A DNA stretch of 64,000 nucleotides from Chryseobacterium sp. ISL-80 (lineage in GTDB: Bacteria; Bacillota; Bacilli; Bacillales; Cytobacillaceae), in the NCBI GenBank assembly GCA_018613055.1, contig JAGGQZ010000001.1, positions 90,348 to 154,347 on the forward strand, read 5' to 3'. Position numbers and translations under genes: made by a program. Below the pieces are notes generated by a model. It saw nothing but the letters and a program-made list of their open reading frames with translations, ran no database searches and was not told the DNA's origin. This document shows, one piece after another, positions 1-8,727 of the stretch. How positions within the stretch are numbered: position 1 is the stretch's first letter; every line of letters starts with the position of its first letter.

Positions 1-545
1 AGTTGATTGAACAAGAAGAAAAAAACAGGGAACTGCAAAAAGAGTTGAATGCCAAGCAGGAAAAGGTAAGGGAAATTGAAACCAGCCTGTCCAAGGAAGC
101 ACAAGTATTTTTCAACATGGCTGAAGACGCTGAAAAATATCGGAAGTTTCTTGGCAAGGTAAAGGTCAGCGGAAAAGGTGTGAAAGTAACTCTTGCCGAT
201 GGTGAGTACGATCCAGATGAAGAGAATATCAATAATTATCTTGTCCATGAACATCATGTTTTCAAGGTGATTAACGAACTCTACATTTCAGGAGCAGCAG
301 CGGTCGCTGTGAATGGGCAGAGAATAGCGCATAATTCTTATATTTTGTGTACTGGCCCGGTAATCACTGTGGATGGCTACCAGCATCCTGCCCCTTTTGA
401 AATCACTGCGATAGGTGACCCCGATGTCCTTTCCTCCGCGTTGAATATTACCGGTGGGGTAAAAGACCAGCTAGTAAATGACCAGATTGTTTTTTCATTG
501 GAAAAAAAGTCGGAAATTACGATGGAACCTATACTTGGGAATTAA
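1..545 (+). CDS. ylxW: DUF881 family protein (YlxW-like), 5' end cut off by the window
   Basis: The open frame runs in from the left edge and stops at 543-545, so only the last 180 or so residues are visible. The visible part starts with a charged, coiled-coil-like stretch rich in E, K and Q (first 40 residues), followed by a compact alpha/beta domain typical of DUF881 proteins. In B. subtilis two DUF881 genes, ylxW and ylxX, sit directly before sbp and ftsA; the same arrangement here supports the assignment. The missing N terminus would be expected to hold a membrane anchor. The molecular function is unknown. The position suggests a link to division or the envelope, but that is inference from context. 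Confidence 0.8.
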   Translation, partial: LIEQEEKNRELQKELNAKQEKVREIETSLSKEAQVFFNMAEDAEKYRKFLGKVKVSGKGVKVTLADGEYDPDEENINNYLVHEHHVFKVINELYISGAAAVAVNGQRIAHNSYILCTGPVITVDGYQHPAPFEITAIGDPDVLSSALNITGGVKDQLVNDQIVFSLEKKSEITMEPILGN

Positions 546-650
546 CGCAGGTCGACACTCCTTTCTTTGATAAGACGCATGAAAAATGTTTTTGAAGGCT
601 TCAGGTAAGAAAAAAATGAAAAGGCCTTATAGAAAGCAAGGTGAAATATA

Positions 651-1385
651 ATGGGCCGACCTAAAAATCTCAGCTTCAGCTTGATTGCTGCTATTATTGG
701 ATTAATGGTCGCCATTCAGTTTCAAACCGTCAGGGAACCAGAAGTCCGGGATACACGTGACACATGGCAGCTTCGGGAGGATTTAATGAAAGAGAAGGAA
801 TTGCAGTCCAGGCTGCTTCTCGAAATCAGGTCGAACGAAGAAAAAATCACCAAGTATGAAACTGAACGGCAGCAAAGCAAGGAAGAAGTGCTCCGTGAAA
901 CACTCGCTGAATTGAAGGATGAAGCCGGCCTGGAAGAGGTTAAGGGTCCTGGTCTCTCCCTGTCGATTGAGCCGGCGTTCAATCTGATTGTCGAAGGGGA
1001 CAATCCTCCTTCGGTTTCTCCTGACCTGCTCAAGAGGCTCTTGAATGAATTGAATATGTATGGAGCAAAGCATGTTTCAGTTGATGGTGAGAGGGTCATA
1101 AATACAACCGTCATCCGGGATATTAACAGGGTGACGAAAATCAACAACCATTCTCTGAACCGTTTTCCCATTGAGGTAAAGGTCATTACGGAGAACGGGG
1201 ATACTGCTGAAAAATTATACAACCGGATGAAGGTTTCTACGGTTGCCGAGGATTTCTTCATTGATAATCTGGAAGTTAAAGTAAACAGGCCGGTGGGAGA
1301 CCTGGTCGTACCGGCTTATCAGGATACGATCAGGATCAGATACATGGAATCTGCTAAAACAGAAAAAGGGGGAGGCAACGGATAA
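651..1385 (+). CDS. ylxX: DUF881 family membrane-anchored protein (YlxX-like)
   Basis: This 244-residue protein has a single hydrophobic segment near its N terminus (about residues 8-24). A coiled-coil-prone region of about 45 residues follows, and then a DUF881 domain. It is the second of two adjacent DUF881 genes and is probably a diverged paralogue of the upstream one. The start is ATG at 651, preceded by the purine-rich AAGGTG at 639-644. Its stop overlaps the next start as TAATG, so it is probably translationally coupled to sbp. The role is unknown; it is likely an extracytoplasmic protein tethered to the membrane. Confidence 0.82.
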   Translation: MGRPKNLSFSLIAAIIGLMVAIQFQTVREPEVRDTRDTWQLREDLMKEKELQSRLLLEIRSNEEKITKYETERQQSKEEVLRETLAELKDEAGLEEVKGPGLSLSIEPAFNLIVEGDNPPSVSPDLLKRLLNELNMYGAKHVSVDGERVINTTVIRDINRVTKINNHSLNRFPIEVKVITENGDTAEKLYNRMKVSTVAEDFFIDNLEVKVNRPVGDLVVPAYQDTIRIRYMESAKTEKGGGNG

Positions 1386-1735
1386 TGTGGCTTCCAATAA
1401 TGGGGTTGATAATCGGTGCCATCATAGGCCTGCTGACCGATATCCGTATCCCTGAAGAATACTCAAATTATTTATCCATCGCGATCCTTGCAGCCCTCGA
1501 TACATTGTTCGGCGGGATTCGTGCCCAGCTACAAAATATCTACGATGAGAAAGTTTTTGTGTCAGGTTTCTTTTTTAATATAATATTGGCAGCAAGTTTA
1601 GCTTTTCTAGGTGTTCATCTTGGTGTAGACTTGTATTTAGCAGCAGTTTTTGCCTTCGGGGTAAGGCTGTTCCAGAATATAGCGGTCATCAGGAGAATAT
1701 TATTGACAAAATGGTCAACGACAAGTGAAAAGTAG
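1385..1735 (+). CDS. sbp: small basic protein Sbp (DUF1290 family)
   Basis: This 116-residue hydrophobic protein has about three membrane segments and an Arg/Lys-rich C terminus (after about residue 100). It matches the small basic protein found just upstream of ftsA in bacilli. The ATG at 1385 shares bases with the stop of the preceding DUF881 gene. Function has not been established for the family. Conserved placement beside ftsAZ suggests a membrane protein co-expressed with division genes. Confidence 0.8.
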   Translation: MWLPIMGLIIGAIIGLLTDIRIPEEYSNYLSIAILAALDTLFGGIRAQLQNIYDEKVFVSGFFFNIILAASLAFLGVHLGVDLYLAAVFAFGVRLFQNIAVIRRILLTKWSTTSEK

Positions 1736-1754
1736 AAAAAAAAATGATATTTTA

Positions 1755-1781
1755 AAAGGGAAATATTTAATTGTGACGAAT
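1755..1781 (+). promoter_or_regulatory. candidate sigma-H promoter for ftsA-ftsZ
   Basis: AAAGGGAAAT, then 12 bases, then CGAAT (1777-1781) resembles the sigma-H pattern RWAGGANNT / HGAAT, with two deviations in the -35. B. subtilis ftsAZ is known to have a sigma-H promoter that raises expression at the onset of sporulation, and the position here (about 90 bp before ftsA) fits. This is a pattern match only. Confidence 0.4.
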
Positions 1782-1872
1782 AAAGTAATGTAATTAAAAA
1801 AGAAACGCAATTAGATAACAGTGTGAAAATTGTTGTTCAAACATTAGGAATTGTTGAAGGAGGTGCCACAGA

Positions 1873-3156
1873 ATGAACAGCAATGATATATATGTCAGTC
1901 TTGACATCGGTACATCCAGTGTTAAGGTTATCATTGGGGAAATGGTTAATGACACTTTGAATATAATTGGTGTTGGCAATGTGAAGTCCGAAGGGTTAAG
2001 AAAGGGCTCCATTGTTGATATAGATGAAACCGTTCATTCTATTAAAAGGGCAATTGAACAGGCTGAAAGAATGATAGGTTTGAAGATTAACCAGGTGATT
2101 GTAGGGGTCACCGGCAATCATGTTTCACTTTTGCCATGCCATGGTGTGGTTGCGGTTTCCAGCGACAATCGCGAAATTACAAATGAGGATGTAGCGAGAG
2201 TCATTGATGCTGCACAGGTGGTATCGATCCCGCCTGAGCGAGAGATAATAGACGTGATTCCAAAGCAATTTATCGTTGACGGTCTTGATGAGATCAATGA
2301 TCCAAGAGGCATGATCGGTGTCAGGCTTGAAATGGAAGGTACGATCATTACCGGATCAAAGACAATCTTACATAATACTCTTCGTTGTGTGGAGCGTGCT
2401 GGACTTGAAATTGTGGATATTGGCCTTCAGCCGCTTGCTGCAGGTGCATTCGCACTTTCAAAGGATGAAAAGAATATGGGTGTCGCGATGATTGATATTG
2501 GCGGCGGCTCATCAACTGTCGCTGTTTTCGAAAACGGGCACTTAAGGGGTACATCTGTCATACCGGTTGGAGGAGACCATATCACTAAGGACTTGTCCAT
2601 CGGATTGCGCACAACGACCGAAGAAGCGGATCAATTGAAATTAAAGCATGGACATGCTTTTTACGACCATGCTTCCGAAGACGAGGTATTTGAAGTATCA
2701 ATTATCGGCAGTGACCAGCAGCAGCAGTTCAACCAGCTGGAAGTAGCCGACATCATTGAAGCGAGAATGGAAGAAATCTTCTCCCTTGTCCAGGATGAGT
2801 TGAAACATATGAACATCAGGGACCTGCCTGGCGGGTTTGTCCTTACAGGGGGAACAGCCAATATGCAGGGAGTCCTGGAGCTTGCTCAGGATATCTTCCA
2901 AAGCAGGGTAAGGATTGCCATTCCAGACTATATTGGCGTCAGGGAACCTCAATATACGACTGCAGTTGGATTGATTCAATTTGCTTATAGAAACGCAAAA
3001 TTAAAAGGGAAGAAAATGGAAGCAGCTTTTAGCGAATTAGAACCGAAAGAAAAAAGAGTTCAAAAACAGCCGCATCCAAAATCGAAGCCTGAGAAACAGC
3101 CTGAAGAAAAAGTCACCACAAGAATGAAAAAATTTCTTGGCTACTTTTTTGAATAA
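1873..3156 (+). CDS. ftsA: cell division protein FtsA
   Basis: FtsA is an actin-like ATPase that tethers FtsZ filaments to the membrane at the future septum. The 427-residue protein has the phosphate-binding motif DIGTSSVKV at residues 11-19 and the second nucleotide motif IDIGGGSS at about 207-214. It ends in an amphipathic helix (KKFLGYFFE, residues 419-427) that inserts in the membrane. A Lys/Pro/Glu-rich linker of about 40 residues precedes this helix. The start ATG follows a strong GGAGGTG ribosome-binding site. ftsZ begins 40 bp downstream, giving the usual ftsA-ftsZ pair. Confidence 0.97.
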   Translation: MNSNDIYVSLDIGTSSVKVIIGEMVNDTLNIIGVGNVKSEGLRKGSIVDIDETVHSIKRAIEQAERMIGLKINQVIVGVTGNHVSLLPCHGVVAVSSDNREITNEDVARVIDAAQVVSIPPEREIIDVIPKQFIVDGLDEINDPRGMIGVRLEMEGTIITGSKTILHNTLRCVERAGLEIVDIGLQPLAAGAFALSKDEKNMGVAMIDIGGGSSTVAVFENGHLRGTSVIPVGGDHITKDLSIGLRTTTEEADQLKLKHGHAFYDHASEDEVFEVSIIGSDQQQQFNQLEVADIIEARMEEIFSLVQDELKHMNIRDLPGGFVLTGGTANMQGVLELAQDIFQSRVRIAIPDYIGVREPQYTTAVGLIQFAYRNAKLKGKKMEAAFSELEPKEKRVQKQPHPKSKPEKQPEEKVTTRMKKFLGYFFE

Positions 3157-3196
3157 TCAGAGCTAACAGGAAATCGACGAATTAGGAGGATTTGTC

Positions 3197-4339
3197 ATGT
3201 TGGAATTTGATACGAATTTAGATTCACTTGCTACTATAAAAGTTATCGGTGTTGGCGGCGGCGGAAATAATGCGGTTAACCGAATGATCGAACACGGCGT
3301 ACAGGGTGTCGAATTCATTGCGGTTAATACGGACGCACAGGCGCTGAACCTTTCAAAAGCTGAAATCAGAATGCAAATCGGTGCAAAACTTACCCGCGGA
3401 CTTGGCGCTGGTGCCAATCCTGAAGTTGGGAAGAAGGCTGCCGAAGAAAGCAAAGAGCAGATCGAAGAAGTGCTTAAGGGTGCGGATATGGTATTCGTTA
3501 CTGCCGGCATGGGCGGAGGCACTGGAACAGGTGCAGCTCCTGTAATCGCTCAAATCGCGAAAGACCTTGGGGCTTTGACTGTGGGTGTTGTTACACGTCC
3601 ATTTACTTTCGAAGGACGCAAGCGTGCGGGACAAGCTGGCGGCGGAATTTCGTCGATGAAGGAAGCAGTAGATACGCTGATCGTCATTCCGAATGACCGT
3701 TTGCTTGAAATCGTTGATAAGAGCACTCCGATGCTTGAAGCGTTCCGTGAAGCGGATAACGTTCTTCGCCAGGGTGTTCAGGGTATTTCTGACCTGATTG
3801 CTACTCCTGGTTTGATCAACCTTGACTTTGCTGACGTAAAAACAATCATGTCCAATAAAGGTTCAGCCCTAATGGGTATTGGGGTAGCTGCAGGTGAAAA
3901 CCGTGCTACTGAAGCAGCAAAAAAAGCAATTTCATCTCCATTGCTTGAAACATCACTTGATGGAGCCCAGGGCGTGCTAATGAACATTACAGGCGGCACT
4001 AATCTGAGCCTTTATGAAGTTCAGGAAGCGGCTGATATTGTTGCTACTGCTTCTGACCAGGATGTAAACATGATCTTCGGTTCCGTAATTAATGAAACAT
4101 TAAAAGATGAAATCATCGTTACTGTTATCGCTACTGGCTTCAACGAGGAAGTCATCCAGCCAAAACCGACGAGACCTGGATTTGGCGGGCAGCAAAAACC
4201 TGGAATGGGCGCAATCAAGCGTGAACAGCCAAAACGCGAAGAAATCCAGCAGGAAGCACCACGAAGCAATCCATCTTCACAAGGGGATGATGCTCTTGAT
4301 ATTCCAACCTTCCTGCGTAACCGCAACAGAAGACGCTAA
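3197..4339 (+). CDS. ftsZ: cell division protein FtsZ
   Basis: FtsZ is the tubulin-like GTPase that polymerises into the Z-ring. The 380-residue protein has the N-terminal nucleotide motif GGGGNNA (about 20-26) and the tubulin signature [10 protein letters not shown] (about 106-115). After the globular domain (to about 320) comes a variable linker rich in Gln/Pro. The conserved C-terminal peptide [13 protein letters not shown] binds FtsA and SepF. The ribosome-binding site is TAGGAGGA. The gene is followed by a very strong terminator, so the division transcript ends here. Confidence 0.98.
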   Translation: MLEFDTNLDSLATIKVIGVGGGGNNAVNRMIEHGVQGVEFIAVNTDAQALNLSKAEIRMQIGAKLTRGLGAGANPEVGKKAAEESKEQIEEVLKGADMVFVTAGMGGGTGTGAAPVIAQIAKDLGALTVGVVTRPFTFEGRKRAGQAGGGISSMKEAVDTLIVIPNDRLLEIVDKSTPMLEAFREADNVLRQGVQGISDLIATPGLINLDFADVKTIMSNKGSALMGIGVAAGENRATEAAKKAISSPLLETSLDGAQGVLMNITGGTNLSLYEVQEAADIVATASDQDVNMIFGSVINETLKDEIIVTVIATGFNEEVIQPKPTRPGFGGQQKPGMGAIKREQPKREEIQQEAPRSNPSSQGDDALDIPTFLRNRNRRR

Positions 4340-4360
4340 TTTTACATCATAAGACAAAAA

Positions 4361-4390
4361 GGCATAGCCGTAACGGCTATGCCTTTTTTT
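4361..4390 (+). terminator. intrinsic terminator of ftsZ
   Basis: A perfect 10-bp stem, GGCATAGCCG (4361-4370) with CGGCTATGCC (4374-4383), has a TAA loop and is followed by seven T. The upstream A-run also makes it usable on the other strand. Confidence 0.93.
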
Positions 4391-4410
4391 ATTGGCAGGA
4401 AATCTACTAG

Positions 4411-4728
4411 GATCAGCACACCAGAAAAGAATGTGAAGAAGTAGTCATACAGACTATTAAATCGGGGTTCTTTCAACTCATTGGTCTAAAAATCAGAAAA
4501 TTGACAAAATCCGAAGGGATAAGTGAAAATCTCTGTTGTTTTGTTGCCAGAATGTGACACACTTCATATGCCAATGACGATATACTTTTTCGTAACGGAA
4601 TGATAGAGCAAGAGGCAAAACTTATATCACTTGCCATGATCTTGTTCGATGCCAATCGTATTGCCATCAGATATTCTGTGTTCATCGGAATTCAGCTGGA
4701 AATTGCTTCTTTGCCCATACCGGCTTAA
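4411..4728 (+). pseudogene. possible decayed gene: open frame with one internal TGA
   Basis: Between the ftsZ terminator and spoIIGA there are about 395 bp without an accepted gene. One frame on the plus strand is open from 4411 to 4728, about 105 codons, interrupted only by a TGA at 4555-4557. It has no ATG, GTG or TTG start in its first 30 codons. The residues are mixed and protein-like (for example RNGMIEQEAKLISLAMILFD after the stop), but I recognise no family. It could be the remains of a gene or a chance opening. The region must also hold the spoIIG promoter. A TATACT at 4581-4586 is visible, but no convincing Spo0A boxes. Confidence 0.25.
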
Positions 4729-4785
4729 GAATATCTGACAGAAGAGGCATTAAGGCGTCTGCAATTCTGTACAGGGGGATGAGAG

Positions 4786-5724
4786 GTGAAGGTCTATCTG
4801 GATGTGATCTGGGCGTTGAATCTGTTATTTGATACGTTCCTTCTATATTTGACTGCCATCATCCTGAAGAGGCAGATCAAGCTTTGGCGTCTGGCGGCAG
4901 GAGGAACGATTGGTTCATTGCTCATTATATTATCGATAACGCCATTTCATGCGGCAGCCGGCCATCCGGCTGGAAAGTTACTCTTTTCGATTTTGATGGT
5001 ACTAGCAGCTTTTGGCTATAAAAGAATGCGGTTTTTCTTAAAAGCACTTATGACTTTTTATGTCACGACTTTCCTGCTTGGAGGTACCTTGACAGGAGTC
5101 CATTATTTCATCCAATTTGATATGGATTTGGCTTCGAATGTCGCGATGAATCATATTAAAGGATTCGGCGACCCGGTCAGCTGGCTGTTTGTGGTATTGG
5201 GTTTTCCGCTGGCCTGGCACTTTTCAAGACGGAATATTGAACAATTCGAAATGACGAAGATCCAATATGATTCCCTTGCTGATGTGAAAGTGAAATTCAT
5301 GGAGATGGATTTTAATATTAGAGGATTGATTGACAGCGGGAACCAATTATATGATCCCATCTCTAAATTGCCGGTCATGATTTTATCCATCAACCACTGT
5401 TTGGACCAAATATCGGAAGAAATCAAAAAGATAGCCGAAAATCCTGATTGTGTATTGTCGGGTGACGGACAGTTTTCACAGCAGCTTGAAAATCGAATGA
5501 GAATCATTCCATGTAAAGTCGTCGGACAAGAGCACCAGTTAATCATTGCCTTTAATCCGGATCAAATCAGTATTACCACAGAAGAGGGCATTTACAGGGC
5601 AGAAAAGAGCCTGATTTCTTTTACAGCACAGGAATTATCGGCAGATGGAAGTTTCCAATGCATCATCCATCCTAAAATGCTTGCAGGGATGGCAAAGTCA
5701 GAGCAGGCGGTCAAGGTAAGCTAA
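4786..5724 (+). CDS. spoIIGA: sporulation sigma-E factor-processing peptidase SpoIIGA
   Basis: SpoIIGA is a membrane-bound aspartic protease that removes the pro-sequence of sigma-E in the mother cell after a signal from the forespore. The 312-residue protein has five or so membrane segments in its first 150 residues, then a soluble protease half. The catalytic motif DSGNQLYDP starts at Asp183, the same position as in B. subtilis. The start is GTG at 4786, chosen because it follows AGGGGGA and gives the family N terminus MKVYLDVIW. It is the first gene of the spoIIG operon, with its substrate sigE 44 bp downstream. Confidence 0.95.
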   Translation: MKVYLDVIWALNLLFDTFLLYLTAIILKRQIKLWRLAAGGTIGSLLIILSITPFHAAAGHPAGKLLFSILMVLAAFGYKRMRFFLKALMTFYVTTFLLGGTLTGVHYFIQFDMDLASNVAMNHIKGFGDPVSWLFVVLGFPLAWHFSRRNIEQFEMTKIQYDSLADVKVKFMEMDFNIRGLIDSGNQLYDPISKLPVMILSINHCLDQISEEIKKIAENPDCVLSGDGQFSQQLENRMRIIPCKVVGQEHQLIIAFNPDQISITTEEGIYRAEKSLISFTAQELSADGSFQCIIHPKMLAGMAKSEQAVKVS

Positions 5725-5768
5725 TATTACTATACTCAGAAATACATAATTTAGAAGGAGGACAATCA

Positions 5769-6488
5769 ATGAAAAATTTGCGGCTTCGGTTATCCTATTA
5801 CTGGTATAAATTATTAATAAAACTAGGCTTGAAAACAGATGAAATATATTATATCGGCGGTAGCGAAGCGTTGCCCCCTCCTTTAACGAAAGAAGAGGAA
5901 GAAGTGCTGTTGAACAAACTTCCTAACGGGGATAAAGCAGCGAGGTCGATTCTGATCGAGAGAAACCTGAGGCTAGTCGTTTACATCGCCCGCAAATTCG
6001 AAAATACAGGAATCAACATTGAAGATTTGATCAGTATCGGAACAATTGGATTGATCAAGGCGGTCAATACATTCAATCCAGAGAAAAAAATCAAGCTGGC
6101 TACCTATGCATCTAGATGTATTGAAAATGAAATCCTTATGTATCTTCGGAGGAATAATAAGCTTCGTTCAGAAGTTTCCTTTGATGAACCGCTGAATATC
6201 GATTGGGATGGAAATGAACTGCTTCTGTCCGATGTACTTGGTACGGATGATGATATTATAACGAAGGACCTCGAATCGAATGTAGATAAAAAATTGCTGG
6301 TAAAAGCGCTCCAGCAGCTTTCAGACCGTGAAAAACAGATCATGGAATTGCGCTTTGGCCTTGGCAGCGGCGAGGAAAAGACGCAAAAGGATGTAGCGGA
6401 TATGCTGGGCATTTCGCAGTCCTACATTTCCCGTCTTGAAAAGAGAATCATCAAACGCTTAAGAAAAGAATTCAATAAAATGGTATAG
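5769..6488 (+). CDS. sigE: RNA polymerase sporulation sigma factor SigE (precursor)
   Basis: Sigma-E directs early mother-cell transcription. The 239-residue protein carries the pro-sequence (about residues 1-27, basic and amphipathic) that holds it inactive at the membrane. In B. subtilis cleavage is just before the YIGGS segment, here Tyr28 to Ser32. Sigma-70 region 2 follows (about 60-130, including [20 protein letters not shown]). Region 4 has a helix-turn-helix near the C terminus ([23 protein letters not shown]). The ribosome-binding site AGAAGGAGGA is strong. It is co-transcribed with its protease gene, and readthrough toward sigG is possible because no terminator is visible after it. 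Confidence 0.97.
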   Translation: MKNLRLRLSYYWYKLLIKLGLKTDEIYYIGGSEALPPPLTKEEEEVLLNKLPNGDKAARSILIERNLRLVVYIARKFENTGINIEDLISIGTIGLIKAVNTFNPEKKIKLATYASRCIENEILMYLRRNNKLRSEVSFDEPLNIDWDGNELLLSDVLGTDDDIITKDLESNVDKKLLVKALQQLSDREKQIMELRFGLGSGEEKTQKDVADMLGISQSYISRLEKRIIKRLRKEFNKMV

Positions 6489-6591
6489 CAGAAAAATTTT
6501 CTCAAATAAATTTCACCATTAAAATATCAATAACTAGGCGGTTTGGCCGGCTGATTCTTCCTAAAGGCGTTCCAGCCTCCCGGTAATCAGT

Positions 6592-6620
6592 GCATATTTT
6601 TCCTTCCTGCGGAGATACTG
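6592..6620 (+). promoter_or_regulatory. candidate sigma-F promoter of sigG
   Basis: GCATA (6592-6596) matches the sigma-F -35 pattern GYATA. GGAGATACTG (6611-6620) matches every position of the -10 pattern GGNRANAHTR. The spacer is 14 bp, about two shorter than the usual 16, which would make a weak promoter. sigG is known to be transcribed by sigma-F in the forespore. The short spacer is seen in sequence; its effect is inferred. Confidence 0.65.
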
Positions 6621-6653
6621 AATTTTGACAGCAGCTCCTGTGAGGAGGGAAAA
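6598..6653 (+). promoter_or_regulatory. hairpins that can hide the sigG ribosome-binding site
   Basis: The sigG Shine-Dalgarno AGGAGGG (6643-6649) can pair in two ways. Locally, CTCCT (6635-6639) pairs with AGGAG (6643-6647) across a GTG loop; this fits inside a transcript from the sigma-F promoter. In a longer readthrough transcript from sigE, TTTTCCTTCCT (6598-6608) can pair over 11 bp (one G-U) with AGGAGGGAAAA (6643-6653), with GGAG/CTCC pairing inside. Leader structure limiting sigG translation has been described for B. subtilis, as I recall it. Confidence 0.65.
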
Positions 6654-6655
6654 GA

Positions 6656-7435
6656 TTGACACGAAACAAAGTTGAAATTTGCGGTGTTGATACATCAAAG
6701 CTTCCCGTTCTGAAAAACGAGGAAATGAGAAAACTATTTAGAGAGATGCAAAGCGGTGACATCACAGCAAGAGAAAAACTGGTGAATGGGAACCTAAGGC
6801 TTGTTTTGAGTGTAATCCAGCGTTTTAACAACCGGGGCGAGTTTGTCGACGATCTGTTTCAGGTCGGGTGTATAGGCCTTATGAAGTCCATTGATAATTT
6901 TGATCTGGGACAGAATGTAAAGTTTTCAACCTATGCCGTCCCGATGATCATCGGCGAAATCAGACGGTATTTACGAGATAATAATCCAATCAGAGTCTCC
7001 CGTTCACTCAGGGATATCGCTTACAAAGCACTGCAGGTACGCGAAAAGCTTATGAGTGAGGCTTCAAGGGAGCCGACTGCTGAAGAAATTGCGAAGGTAT
7101 TAGAAGTGCCGCATGAAGAGATTGTCTTCGCCCTCGATGCCATCCAGGATCCAGTATCATTGTTCGAGCCGATATATAATGACGGCGGAGATCCGATCTA
7201 TGTAATGGATCAGCTTAGCGATGAGCGGAACAAGGATACGAACTGGATTGAGGAAATCGCCCTTAAAGAGGGCATGAGACGCCTGAACGAAAGGGAAAAG
7301 CTGATTTTAAGGAAAAGGTTCTTCCAGGGCAAGACACAAATGGAGGTAGCCGATGAAATCGGGATTTCCCAGGCCCAGGTATCCCGGCTTGAAAAAGCAG
7401 CCATCAAACAAATGAATAAGAATATCCAAAGCTAA
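6656..7435 (+). CDS. sigG: RNA polymerase sporulation sigma factor SigG
   Basis: Sigma-G drives late forespore transcription. The 259-residue protein has sigma-70 regions 2 (about 50-120, with RFNNRGEFVDDLFQVGCIG), 3 and 4 (C-terminal helix-turn-helix EVADEIGISQAQVSRLEK). The N terminus matches the family (TRNKVEICGVDTSKLPVLKN) and requires a weak TTG start at 6656, six bases after AGGAGGG. The weak start, the short promoter spacer and the RBS hairpins all point to deliberately low or delayed expression. It lies 167 bp after sigE and ends in a terminator that overlaps its stop codon. Confidence 0.96.
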   Translation: MTRNKVEICGVDTSKLPVLKNEEMRKLFREMQSGDITAREKLVNGNLRLVLSVIQRFNNRGEFVDDLFQVGCIGLMKSIDNFDLGQNVKFSTYAVPMIIGEIRRYLRDNNPIRVSRSLRDIAYKALQVREKLMSEASREPTAEEIAKVLEVPHEEIVFALDAIQDPVSLFEPIYNDGGDPIYVMDQLSDERNKDTNWIEEIALKEGMRRLNEREKLILRKRFFQGKTQMEVADEIGISQAQVSRLEKAAIKQMNKNIQS

Positions 7436-7457
7436 GCTGCCTTATGGGCAGCTTTTT
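7434..7457 (+). terminator. intrinsic terminator of sigG
   Basis: The stem AAGCTGCC (7434-7441) / GGCAGCTT (7447-7454) ends in five T in total. The stem begins inside the sigG stop codon. Confidence 0.85.
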
Positions 7458-7555
7458 CAATTGTTGAATGCCTTCCTGCAATCATACATCTTTTCCTGAT
7501 TCATATAATGCTATAAGGGGTGGAAAACGCCACAGTGAAATCCGGAGGGATCTGA

Positions 7556-7828
7556 ATGGTAAAGGTTACCGAGTTTCAAGTGAAAGACGTCGTGAATGTA
7601 TCAGATGGGAAAAGACTTGGGAACATTGAAGATTTTGAAATCAATTTAAATACAGGGAAAATCGAGGCTCTCGTCATTGGAAGTTCCGGCAAGGTACTAG
7701 GATTCTTCGGGAAGGAAGACGAGGTCGTCATACCATGGAGGAATATCCTGAAAATAGGTGAAGATGTCATTTTGGTCCGCTATAAGGACAGTGGGGAATA
7801 TCTGCAGCATGAGGAACGGGAAGTGTAG
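7556..7828 (+). CDS. ylmC: YlmC/YmxH family PRC-barrel sporulation protein
   Basis: This 90-residue protein is a single PRC-barrel domain (VKDVVNVSDGKRLGNIEDFEI opens the fold and VVIPWRNILKIGEDVILV closes it). The family is annotated as sporulation-linked, but its biochemical role is unknown. It sits between sigG and ylmD, as in other bacilli. B. subtilis ylmA, which comes between sigG and ylmC there, is not present here. The start is ATG at 7556, after CCGGAGGGA. A TATAAT at 7504-7509 could be a -10, but I see no matching -35. Confidence 0.85.
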   Translation: MVKVTEFQVKDVVNVSDGKRLGNIEDFEINLNTGKIEALVIGSSGKVLGFFGKEDEVVIPWRNILKIGEDVILVRYKDSGEYLQHEEREV

Positions 7829-7896
7829 CATCGTAACACTGTTGTATTGCGGCTTGTATGTGATAAACTAGACAAAAACGTGTGAGGTACAAAGTT

Positions 7897-8727
7897 ATGG
7901 AGCCATTCATCTTAAAAAGTCAGGAATTCTTTACAATAAAAGAGTGGATGGAGCGACATCCTGGACTGGAGGCTGGGTTCACGACAAAGCATGGCGGAGT
8001 GAGCCAGCTGCAGGCTTTTTCGGGATTGAACTTCGGCTTCCATGTTGGAGACGAGCAGTCGTCTGTTTGCGAAAATCGTCTTCTTCTGGCTGAAAAGATC
8101 GATTTTCCGCTTCATAGCTGGGTTGGCGCAGAACAGACACATGACATCCGAATTGCAAAAATCGACAAGACCGACAAAGGAAAAGGCTCAAGAGATTATG
8201 AATCCTCGTTCCCGGAAACGGATGGTTTTTTGACTTCAGAGCAGGGCATCCTGTTGACACTTTGTTTTGCAGATTGTGTACCATTGTATTTTATAGAGCC
8301 AGAATCCAGATTGATTGGCGTCGCTCATGCAGGGTGGAAAGGCACCGTCCATGGCATTGCAGCCGAGATGATTAGCAAATTCAAGCAAAATGGGGCGAAA
8401 ACTGAAAAAATTTCTGCTATTATTGGTCCATCAATATGCAAAAAATGTTATATTGTTGATGAGAGAGTCATCAATCTAGTGAAAAATATACTAGATGGTG
8501 TCGAGATGTTGCCATATAATCAAGTTAGTGAAGGTCAATATTCTCTCGATTTGAAGGAATTGAACCGTCAGATCTTAATGAAGGCCGGAGTGAAAAAGGA
8601 AAATATAGAAGTAACCGATTACTGTACCAGCTGCCATAGCGAGCACTTTTATTCCCACAGAAGGGATCAGGGGAATGCTGGCCGCATGATGGCATACATC
8701 GGCTGGAAGGAGGATATCCATCCATAA
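7897..8727 (+). CDS. ylmD: YlmD, multicopper-polyphenol-oxidase-fold (YfiH family) protein
   Basis: This 276-residue protein belongs to the YfiH/DUF152 family. Members have been reported as purine nucleoside phosphorylase/deaminase-type enzymes, and homologues were earlier called laccase-like. Conserved metal and active-site segments are visible: VGAEQTHD, LTLCFADCVPLYF, GVAHAGWKGT and DYCTSCHSEHFYSHRRD. The ATG at 7897 is preferred over the in-frame GTG at 7882, because GAGGT lies nine bases before it. The stop overlaps the ylmE start (TAATG). Substrate in this organism is not evident. Confidence 0.85.
   Translation: MEPFILKSQEFFTIKEWMERHPGLEAGFTTKHGGVSQLQAFSGLNFGFHVGDEQSSVCENRLLLAEKIDFPLHSWVGAEQTHDIRIAKIDKTDKGKGSRDYESSFPETDGFLTSEQGILLTLCFADCVPLYFIEPESRLIGVAHAGWKGTVHGIAAEMISKFKQNGAKTEKISAIIGPSICKKCYIVDERVINLVKNILDGVEMLPYNQVSEGQYSLDLKELNRQILMKAGVKKENIEVTDYCTSCHSEHFYSHRRDQGNAGRMMAYIGWKEDIHP

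Noticed and set aside
4501-4586. spoIIG promoter with TTGACA at 4501 and TATACT at 4581
   Set aside because: The two boxes are far too distant to act together, and I could not find Spo0A boxes or a -35 at the unusual 22-bp spacing known for this promoter.
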